From: Bacteroidales bacterium
Lineage (GTDB): Bacteria; Bacteroidota; Bacteroidia; Bacteroidales; UBA932
Assembly: GCA_017469425.1 (NCBI GenBank)
Contig: JAFUGJ010000010.1
Span: 1 to 40,662 of the forward strand
Direction of reading: 5' to 3'
Length of the DNA stretch: 40,662 nucleotides
Below are positions 35,087 through 40,662 of the stretch, in pieces. The notes beneath the pieces are model-generated. The model was not told where the DNA came from. It did not search any database and saw only the letters and a program-made list of their open reading frames with translations. Numbering within the stretch: the first letter of the stretch is position 1; the number at the start of each line of letters is the position of its first letter. Position numbers and translations under genes: made by a program.

Positions 35087-37105
35087 TTACCAGATATGTA
35101 CCCTCTCGCTTTCAGGACGCCACATCGGGTCACCTTCCTTGATGCCGAATGCCTTGAAGAAGGAGTCGAAGTTGCGTATGGACACATTCACGCGGTTCTC
35201 GGCGAGGGAGTGAGGGTCGATGTTGGTGAGACGGGCCTTCTCCTCGTCGGTGATGTTCTGGGCCCAGATGGCGCCGTATCCGAGATAGAAACGCTGCTCG
35301 GGGGTGAAGCCGTCGATAAGGCCGGGAGCCTTGCCTGCAATGGCGTTCTGCATAGCGGTGAAGGCGATGCTGAGTCCGCCGTGGTCGCCGATGTTCTCAC
35401 CCATGGTGAAGTGGCCGTTGGCATGGACGCCGGGCAGGATTTCAACTGCATCGAACTGTGCTGCAAGCACTTCGGCCTTTGCTCGGAAAGCAGCGTCATC
35501 GGCATCGGTCCACCAGTTGGTCATGTTGCCGTCCTTGTCGAAGAGGCGGCCCTGGTCGTCGAATCCGTGGCTCATCTCATGGCCGATAACCACTCCGATT
35601 GCGCCGTAGTTCACTGCGTCGTCGGCATCGGGGTTGAAGAAAGGAGGCTGGAGGATTGCTGCAGGGAAGCAGATTTCGTTGGTAGTGGGGTTGTAGTAGG
35701 CGTTCACCGTCTGGGGAGTCATGCCCCACTCGGTCTTGTCGGTAGGCTTTCCGAGCTTGGAGAGATTGTCCGCCACGAACCATTCGCCGGCGGCCCTGAG
35801 GTTTTCGTAGTAGCTCTTGGAAGCATCCACTTCGAGGGTGCTGTAGTCCTTCCATTTGTCGGGATAGCCGATTTTGACGGTGAAGTTGTCGAGTTTTTCA
35901 TGAGCCTTCACCTTGGTGCTGTCGCCCATCCAGTCGAGTCCGTCGATGTGCTGGGAAAGCGCAACCTGGAGATTCTTCACGAGTTTTTCCATCTGCTTCT
36001 TGCTGGATTCGGGGAAGTAGCGCTCAACATACATCTTGCCCACTGCTTCGCCAAGCACTCCGTTGGGAACTGCCATGGCGCGCTTCCAGCGGGGCTTGTG
36101 CTCCTGGATGCCTGCCATCTGGCGGCTGAAGAATTCGAAGTTGGCAGCGTAGAAGTCGTCGCTGAGGGCGCCGCACCCTCCGCTCACGAGATGGGCGGTA
36201 AGGTAATCCTTGAGTATCTGCAGGTCGGAAGCGGCAACGCATTTGCTGAAAGCATCGAAGAAAGAAGGTTCGCAGACGATGATTTTGTCCTGTGCCGGGA
36301 TACCTCGGGCGGCAAAATAAGCGTCGAAGTCAAAACCGGGGAAAGCGGCAGCTATCTCACTGCTGCTCATGGGATTGTATTGCGCCACCATGTCGCGTTC
36401 CTGCTCGCGGGTCCAGGAATTCTGTGCAAGGTAGTCTTCAATCGCGAGGGTATTGTCCGCAACCTGTGCGGCTTCGCCCACTCCTGCGAGCTCGAGCACC
36501 TTGCAGAGGAAGTTGCGATAGCCTTCCCTGAGAGCAGCGTTTTCCGGCTTCACATAATAGTCGCGGTCACCGATGCCGAGCCCGCCCTGGCCGAGATAGA
36601 GAATCTGGTTTCCGGAATCGCGGAGGTCGGCTTCGACATAAGCACCGAAAAATCCCCCTTCAGAAGCGTTGTGCAGTTTGCCGAGGGCTTCGGCAAAAGC
36701 CTTCTTGTCGGCAATGCCGGCAATCTCGGCAATGTATTTCTGAAGAGGCGCGGCACCTTCTTCATTGAGGCGGGTGGAGTCGAGACCCTGCTTGTAGAGG
36801 TCCACTATTTTCTGCTCGATGCTGCCGGGCGTTGTTTTCAGGGTGGTCATGGAGGCGAAGAGGTCGTTGAGGCGCTTGACATTGTTTTCGCGCAGCTGGT
36901 CGAACGAACCGAAACGGGCGTACTCCGCGCCGAGAGGGTTGGCCACCTGCCATCCGTGAGTTGCATACTTGTAGAAATCCTCGCCGGGGGCTACCGTGGT
37001 GTCGAGGTTGGAGAGGTCGATGGCGGGAACCTTCACTCCTGCCGTTCTGTTCTGGCATGAAGCCAGCATCATCATTGAAAGCATAAACAATACTGTCCTT
37101 TTCAT
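35087..37105 (-). CDS. M13 family zinc metallopeptidase lipoprotein (PepO-like)
   Basis: A zinc endopeptidase of the neprilysin/PepO family, exported as a lipoprotein (LASC near residue 17). In the 672-residue protein, the substrate-binding motif NAYYNPTTNEICFPAAILQPPFF precedes the active site GHEMSHGFDDQG (H509, E510, H513), and the third zinc ligand E570 lies in ENIGDHGG. Length and order are those of complete M13 enzymes. It probably degrades peptides in the periplasm or at the surface. It starts 9 nt after the TPR gene and ends 3 nt before the permease gene. Confidence 0.96.
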   Translation of the reverse strand: MKRTVLFMLSMMMLASCQNRTAGVKVPAIDLSNLDTTVAPGEDFYKYATHGWQVANPLGAEYARFGSFDQLRENNVKRLNDLFASMTTLKTTPGSIEQKIVDLYKQGLDSTRLNEEGAAPLQKYIAEIAGIADKKAFAEALGKLHNASEGGFFGAYVEADLRDSGNQILYLGQGGLGIGDRDYYVKPENAALREGYRNFLCKVLELAGVGEAAQVADNTLAIEDYLAQNSWTREQERDMVAQYNPMSSSEIAAAFPGFDFDAYFAARGIPAQDKIIVCEPSFFDAFSKCVAASDLQILKDYLTAHLVSGGCGALSDDFYAANFEFFSRQMAGIQEHKPRWKRAMAVPNGVLGEAVGKMYVERYFPESSKKQMEKLVKNLQVALSQHIDGLDWMGDSTKVKAHEKLDNFTVKIGYPDKWKDYSTLEVDASKSYYENLRAAGEWFVADNLSKLGKPTDKTEWGMTPQTVNAYYNPTTNEICFPAAILQPPFFNPDADDAVNYGAIGVVIGHEMSHGFDDQGRLFDKDGNMTNWWTDADDAAFRAKAEVLAAQFDAVEILPGVHANGHFTMGENIGDHGGLSIAFTAMQNAIAGKAPGLIDGFTPEQRFYLGYGAIWAQNITDEEKARLTNIDPHSLAENRVNVSIRNFDSFFKAFGIKEGDPMWRPESERVHIW

Positions 37106-37114
37106 ATCTTTGAA

Positions 37115-37942
37115 TTATTTCTTTTTCTTTTTGGCATTGCGCTCGATAACCGCCATGTTCGCCTTTGCCGTAGCGTCGGAAGGGTCGATTTTGAGGGCCT
37201 TTTTATAATATTTCGCCGCGGTTTTGTCGTTTCGTTTCGCCACCTGCCAGTAGGCCCCCAGGTTGTTCAGGAACAGGGTGCTGCGGGGATTCACCTTGAG
37301 CATGCGTTCGGAAATGACGCGGAACGACTCATACGAAGAAGCGCTGCCGATGCGGTAGAACACGAAGCAGTATTCCTGCACCGCGCCTTCAAACTCCTCG
37401 CGGGTGACAGCCTCGCCGTCCGCAATCCATGCGGGGCGGGCCTTCTGGTCGTAGTCGATGAGGTTCAGCATCTCGGTGGCTGCCATGTCCGGGCTGTCCT
37501 TCTCATAGGCGGTGAGGGCCGCGATTTTGTCGAAACGGTAGCGGATGAGGTCAGGACGCAGCTCCATGGCGCGCTCGATGCACTTCTGGCTCATGCGGAA
37601 GAGGGAGTCGTTGAACTGCGGAACCACAAAGTAGTTCACATCGGCCCCGAGCGAATCCTTGAGGGTGAGCACGGGCTTCTGCCCCAGATATTTGGCGGCA
37701 TCGACACGCTTCACTTCCTCTGTCCGCGATTTGGCAAAATAGTATTGGTATCGGGCCTCGAGCATATCCGTGTCGTCGGGATATGCGGCAGCCCATTTGT
37801 CGAGCAGATACTCAACGCCCACCCCGGCCTCACCGACATTGGCAACCAGCTTTGAGTAACGGGCCTTGAACTGTTCCGCAGTGGTCTGGGCCGATGCCGC
37901 AAGGCAAAATGCGAGGGCCGCAACTGCTAAAAATCTTTTCAT
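37115..37942 (-). CDS. Exported TPR-type protein
   Basis: A 275-residue protein with a type I signal peptide (AASAQ cleavage site, about residues 18-21) and helical repeats. The last about 80 residues contain a clear tetratricopeptide pattern (LFLNNLGAYWQVAKRNDKTAAKYYKKALKIDPSDATAKANM). The end is Lys-rich (AKKKKK). TPR proteins mediate protein contacts; the partner is unknown, though the neighbouring M13 peptidase and permease suggest an envelope function. The ATG at 37942 overlaps the TGA of the methyltransferase gene by 4 nt. In-frame sequence upstream of it is that gene read in another frame. Confidence 0.85.
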   Translation of the reverse strand: MKRFLAVAALAFCLAASAQTTAEQFKARYSKLVANVGEAGVGVEYLLDKWAAAYPDDTDMLEARYQYYFAKSRTEEVKRVDAAKYLGQKPVLTLKDSLGADVNYFVVPQFNDSLFRMSQKCIERAMELRPDLIRYRFDKIAALTAYEKDSPDMAATEMLNLIDYDQKARPAWIADGEAVTREEFEGAVQEYCFVFYRIGSASSYESFRVISERMLKVNPRSTLFLNNLGAYWQVAKRNDKTAAKYYKKALKIDPSDATAKANMAVIERNAKKKKK

Positions 37943-39027
37943 ATATCCATCAAAATCCTCCGGCTTTTGGGGTACAGATTGTTGCACCTCGAGCCTATAT
38001 TCTTGACAAAACCAAGGGGATGCGAACGGTAGCACACCACCAGCATCCCTAAGGGAGCATCGGGCAGCCGAAGCACATCCCGGTGCAGGTAACGCAAAGC
38101 GTCCTGCAAATCCAGTTCCACACGGGGCGTCGCCGGGTCAAAAATCTGCATCCGGCTTTCGAAAGGATGCAAATCCGCCAGTCTTGCTCCCGGGCTATCT
38201 TCCGAAGGAGCGGTTTTGCGCAGGGCCCCGACCCACTGGCCTTCGCCCGGCGCCACTCCCGCTTTCAGCAGGTTACCGTGGCGGGTGAGCTGCACTCCGA
38301 AGGGCTCGAATTCGTTTTCCGGGGCGATTATCTCCCCTCCGAGTTCGCGCGCCGCCCATTCGAGGTTGGCATCGTTCTCGGCATCCTCGTAAGTGCAGGT
38401 GGAATATATCAGCAATCCACCCTGACGAAGCGCAGGCCACACATCTGCAAGGATGCGCTTCTGCCTTGCAGCACAGAGGTTTACGAGCTCCGGGCTCCAC
38501 TCCTCCACGGCCCGGGGGTCCTTTCGGAACATCCCCTCCCCGCTGCAGGGGACATCGGCCACGACAACATCGTAATACCCCTTCATGCGCTGCCCTATGA
38601 TTGCAGGGTCCACGCTGGTGACGGCCACATTCGAATCGCCCCACACAGCGACATTGTCCGCCAGCACCGACGCGCGCGCCTTCATCACTTCATTGGCCGT
38701 CAGTTTGAAGGCATCCCCCAACGCCTCGCGAAGGGAACATGCAAGGTCGGTTGTCTTGCCTCCCGGGGCGGCGCAGAGGTCCAACACCCGTTTAGGGGGC
38801 GTCGGCAAATCCCACGCATTACCGAGGGCGAGCTTGCGGAAAACATGGCCCACATACATAGCGGATGAATCCTGCACATAGTAACAGCCCGCATGGAAAC
38901 GGGGGTCGAGGGTAAAATTCGGGCGTTCTTCCAGGATGCGGCCATGGCGGTTCCAGGGCACGGCGACGCCTTCCGGCCCGTCGCAACCCTTGAACGGATT
39001 CAACCTGACAGAAGTGGACGCCGCCAT
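37939..39027 (-). CDS. NSUN-type rRNA cytosine-C5 methyltransferase (RsmF-like)
   Basis: An S-adenosylmethionine-dependent m5C methyltransferase, probably acting on 16S rRNA. The 362-residue protein has VLDLCAAPGGKTTDLA (SAM motif I, about 80-95), VVVADVPCSGEGMFRKDP (motif IV, Cys about 162) and the catalytic-loop LIYSTCTYEDAEND (motif VI, Cys about 211). A C-terminal PUA-like region follows. The protein begins directly with TSVRLNPFKG, so the N-terminal helical segment of about 25-30 residues found in RsmF/YebU relatives is missing or starts at a non-standard site. It follows the SRPBCC gene after 2 nt. Confidence 0.9.
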   Translation of the reverse strand: MAASTSVRLNPFKGCDGPEGVAVPWNRHGRILEERPNFTLDPRFHAGCYYVQDSSAMYVGHVFRKLALGNAWDLPTPPKRVLDLCAAPGGKTTDLACSLREALGDAFKLTANEVMKARASVLADNVAVWGDSNVAVTSVDPAIIGQRMKGYYDVVVADVPCSGEGMFRKDPRAVEEWSPELVNLCAARQKRILADVWPALRQGGLLIYSTCTYEDAENDANLEWAARELGGEIIAPENEFEPFGVQLTRHGNLLKAGVAPGEGQWVGALRKTAPSEDSPGARLADLHPFESRMQIFDPATPRVELDLQDALRYLHRDVLRLPDAPLGMLVVCYRSHPLGFVKNIGSRCNNLYPKSRRILMDI

Positions 39028-39029
39028 TC

Positions 39030-39473
39030 TCAGAACTTGAAATCCTCCGGCATCCCCTCGGGCCTGCGGCCTTCGGAAACGGCCACCAGGCCGTCCACAA
39101 CCTTGTCGAGCGCTTCCTGGAGCTTTCCGCCCAGCATCATCTTCATCATGAAATTAAGCTCCGCATCCAGTTCCACCCAGAAATCGGTCCTGGAGGCATC
39201 GTCGGCGGCATCGAAATGGATGCCCACCACGAAATTGAACGGAGCGCCATTGTCCTGCAGTTCTATATAAGAATAAGGTTCGCGCCGGGTAACTTTCACC
39301 CCGATGGTAAAGCCCTGCACCGTGGCGCTGATGGTGTCGAAGTCGGCGCTGACGCCCTGCTTCTTGTCCTCCGGCAGCATCGCCAGGAAGTTGCGCATGT
39401 CCGTGAAAGCCATGTAGAGCTCTGCCGCAGGACGCGACACGATGCCATGTTTACTTTTGTATTGAGCACTCAT
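39030..39473 (-). CDS. SRPBCC (START-like) family protein
   Basis: A 147-residue cytoplasmic protein with the helix-grip pattern of the SRPBCC superfamily: an N-terminal strand and helix (RPAAELYMAFTDMRNFLAMLPE), central beta strands (IELQDNGAPFNFVVGIHFDA) and a long C-terminal helix (KMMLGGKLQEALDKVVDGLVAVS). Such proteins bind hydrophobic ligands in a cavity, but the ligand is unknown. The ATG at 39473 is preferred, since an in-frame codon at 39518 lies upstream of the predicted transcription start. It opens the operon that runs to the permease gene. Confidence 0.85.
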   Translation of the reverse strand: MSAQYKSKHGIVSRPAAELYMAFTDMRNFLAMLPEDKKQGVSADFDTISATVQGFTIGVKVTRREPYSYIELQDNGAPFNFVVGIHFDAADDASRTDFWVELDAELNFMMKMMLGGKLQEALDKVVDGLVAVSEGRRPEGMPEDFKF

Positions 39474-39488
39474 AATGAGGATTTTTAT

Positions 39489-39496
39489 TAATTTTG
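39489..39496 (+). promoter_or_regulatory. Predicted -7 box of the Nudix gene
   Basis: TAATTTTG ends 29 nt before the ATG at 39526, giving a leader of about 20 nt. No -33 TTTG lies at the usual distance. Confidence 0.5.
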
Positions 39497-39506
39497 CAAA
39501 CAGTCG

Positions 39507-39514
39507 CAAAGATA
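39507..39514 (-). promoter_or_regulatory. Predicted -7 box of the SRPBCC-rsmF operon
   Basis: Minus-strand TATCTTTG ends 33 nt before the ATG at 39473. It lies just 10 bp from the divergent Nudix box, so the two promoters overlap back to back and may compete for polymerase. Confidence 0.5.
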
Positions 39515-39525
39515 GCAATTTTTAT

Positions 39526-40137
39526 ATGCACAGGATATATTTCGAGAAACGATGCATCATCATTTGCGAGCCGGGCGACCAGGCTCTCGCCGACCCCAAT
39601 GCCGTGGAATTCCACATTGGGGAAAGAATCGATTTCCATACCCTGGTGCTCATGTTCGAAGCCTCGCGGGAACTCAGCCGCATCTACATCCCCGCAGCCA
39701 ATACCGACAAAGTATATCACCGCCTCTGCGCCGAATTCAAGGAAGTGAATGCCGCGGGGGGCCTTGTGAGCAACCGGCGCGGCGACTATCTGCTCATCAA
39801 GCGGAACGGCCTCTGGGACCTGCCCAAAGGGCATCAGGAAGATGGCGAAGACATCAAAGTGACGGCGCTGCGCGAGGTGCAGGAAGAAACCGGGGTGGAC
39901 AAGCTCGAACTCGGGGAACTCATCTGCATCACCGACCACTGCTACCTGCGCGACGGCATCTGGCATCTCAAACACACCTGGTGGTACGAAATGCTCTACA
40001 CCGACCCGGTGGACCTCACCCCCCAGCGGGAAGAAGACATCACCAAAGCCGCCTGGGTCGCCAAATCCGGCCTTCCCTCCTGTCTCACCAACACCTATCC
40101 TTCAATCCAGGAAGTATTCCGCGAGGCGAGGGTGTGA
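39526..40137 (+). CDS. Nudix hydrolase
   Basis: Hydrolyses a nucleoside diphosphate linked to another moiety. The 203-residue protein has an unrelated N-terminal part of about 75 residues and then a Nudix domain. The complete Nudix box GHQEDGEDIKVTALREVQEE (then TGV) at about 105-128 contains all catalytic Glu residues. The C-terminal region has HLKHTWWYEML and the EDITKAAWV segment often seen in Bacteroidota Nudix proteins. The substrate is not predictable. It is transcribed alone and divergently from the SRPBCC operon. Confidence 0.9.
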   Translation: MHRIYFEKRCIIICEPGDQALADPNAVEFHIGERIDFHTLVLMFEASRELSRIYIPAANTDKVYHRLCAEFKEVNAAGGLVSNRRGDYLLIKRNGLWDLPKGHQEDGEDIKVTALREVQEETGVDKLELGELICITDHCYLRDGIWHLKHTWWYEMLYTDPVDLTPQREEDITKAAWVAKSGLPSCLTNTYPSIQEVFREARV

Positions 40138-40313
40138 TGGTCCTGCTTTCACTTTTGCGGTGATTTGCTCCAGAATCTCCCTGGAACCAAGAAGACGATA
40201 ACCATGTCTCAGGCTGTTTTCATCAGCCTCCTCGTCAAGGTAATCATCCACTATATATCAACCAAATCTCGCTGCGCGGGCATTTACGGCTGCACCACGG
40301 AAAAGCAAATAAA
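40138..40313. other. Intergenic segment with possible gene remnants
   Basis: No complete gene is recognised. On the minus strand a frame is open from a GTG at 40251 to a TGA at 40102 (49 codons; reads DDYLDEEADENSLRHGYRLL), running into the antisense of the Nudix gene end. It looks protein-like but lacks a convincing start, so decay or chance are both possible. Confidence 0.35.
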
Positions 40314-40345
40314 TTTGTTCTTCTCTCGGTTTGCAAGTAAATTTG
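40314..40345 (+). promoter_or_regulatory. Consensus promoter of the small gene at 40387
   Basis: TTTG (40314-40317), a 20-nt spacer and TAAATTTG (40338-40345) match the Bacteroidota consensus exactly. The leader of about 35 nt ends in AAAAAATT before the ATG. Confidence 0.75.
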
Positions 40346-40386
40346 CATTGTTTCCCGGCATCTATATGCATGAATACTAAAAAATT

Positions 40387-40545
40387 ATGGCAATGGAGAT
40401 CAGGCCTATACCTGTAGTGACAGGTGATGATGCCAAAAGGTTCATCCAAAAGGCTGAGCAGGCGGAGAAGAATCCTCACACGATTAAACTCAAAATTAGC
40501 CGTGAAGAGTTTGATAAGATGATGTCCAAGGCGAAGCTCAGCTAA
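40387..40545 (+). CDS. Small antitoxin-like protein, 52 residues
   Basis: A 52-residue protein, too short to be found by length alone, but with a perfect promoter and an A-rich start region. It opens MAMEIRPIPVVTGDDAKRF and continues as charged helices to KISREEFDKMMSKAKLS. From memory, short Bacteroidales proteins with the pattern I-x-P-I-P-x-x-x-G-x-x-A-x-x-F precede genes for GNAT or similar proteins in pairs that look like toxin-antitoxin modules, so I suggest an antitoxin. This rests on similarity of pattern only. What follows (40546-40600) may be a decayed partner. Confidence 0.5.
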   Translation: MAMEIRPIPVVTGDDAKRFIQKAEQAEKNPHTIKLKISREEFDKMMSKAKLS

Positions 40546-40546
40546 G

Positions 40547-40600
40547 ATGGGATTTCTGCCACGATGCTACCCTCTATCAGGAACAATTGTTAGGCAAAAC
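40547..40600 (+). pseudogene. Possible remnant of a GNAT-like partner gene
   Basis: In the frame starting with TGG at 40548, the sequence reads DFCHDATLYQEQLLGKT. This resembles the early part of GNAT proteins paired with such small antitoxin-like genes (an acidic residue, then xxxYxxxLLxVTY), but the start region is missing and the match ends at about 40595. This is a weak reading from about 15 residues. Confidence 0.2.
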
Positions 40601-40662
40601 GCCTTCGCCGTTACCCGCCAGGTCAATCTCAGGGATCATCTTCTCACATCCGCTAAGCCCTG

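Noticed and set aside
34040-37060. Open frame of 1006 codons on the plus strand
   Set aside because: It is antisense to the M13 peptidase and permease genes, both supported by motifs on the other strand. Such long open shadows are common in GC-rich genes, and its translation shows no domain.
40165-40380. Plus-strand 71-codon frame before the small gene
   Set aside because: It starts at a TTG, runs through the perfect promoter of the gene at 40387, and its translation has no recognisable pattern.
1-40662. CRISPR arrays, tRNA or rRNA genes, complete insertion sequences
   Set aside because: No regularly spaced repeats, no cloverleaf with CCA-type end and no transposase motif were seen by reading the intergenic regions on both strands.

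Overview
This window looks like an ordinary chromosomal stretch from a fairly GC-rich member of the Bacteroidales (Bacteroidota). The evidence is the recurring TAnnTTTG promoter box (sometimes with TTTG about 20 nt upstream), A-rich rather than Shine-Dalgarno start regions, and families typical of the phylum: a Porin_10-type putative porin, an MG2/plug protein, a FucP-type glucose transporter next to a ROK glucokinase, tandem deoxynucleoside kinases and a DUF1015 gene after serC-serA. The species cannot be fixed from sequence alone. No tRNA, rRNA, CRISPR array or intact insertion sequence was seen.

Layout. 1-6173 (-): recQ, dnaG and metG form a tightly overlapping operon; metG is cut by the left edge. 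6245-10117 (-): an IMPACT-family protein, serC, serA and DUF1015, ending in a strong terminator at 6211-6235 that abuts the recQ promoter. 10177-10761 (+): a pRiA4b ORF-3-like protein with an acidic tail. 10834-13311 (-): an AT-rich accessory pair, a putative gluzincin-type metallopeptidase lipoprotein and a beta-barrel protein. 13702-19977 (-): two deoxynucleoside kinases, acyl-CoA ligase, sugar transporter, glucokinase and FKBP isomerase, apparently one transcription unit. 20059-20757 (+): an MBL-fold hydrolase that converges on, and overlaps by 13 bp, a kinase following uvrA (20745-24511, -). 24553-26611: a ZIP transporter (-) divergent from a YiiX-like lipoprotein (+), then an AT-rich small lipoprotein (+) and about 300 bp without a recognised gene. 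26923-29535 (-): MG2/plug protein, divergent from an EamA transporter (29589-30431, +). 30441-39473 (-): SRPBCC protein, NSUN-type rRNA methyltransferase, TPR protein, M13 peptidase and LolC/E-type permease, then putative porin and lytic transglycosylase from a second promoter. 39526-40137 (+): Nudix hydrolase. 40138-40662: a degraded-looking accessory edge with a 52-residue antitoxin-like gene.

How the genes work together. The core is housekeeping: replication and repair (dnaG, recQ, uvrA), serine biosynthesis (serC, serA), glucose uptake and phosphorylation, nucleotide salvage, and envelope functions in 26.9-38 kb. I did not find a convincing complete new system. The best leads are the AT-rich metallopeptidase/beta-barrel pair, a window-wide pattern in which start codons lie only 3-9 nt after the -7 box (predicted leaderless mRNAs), a UvrA missing the cysteines of half of its first zinc module, and the antitoxin-like gene with apparent remnants at the right edge.
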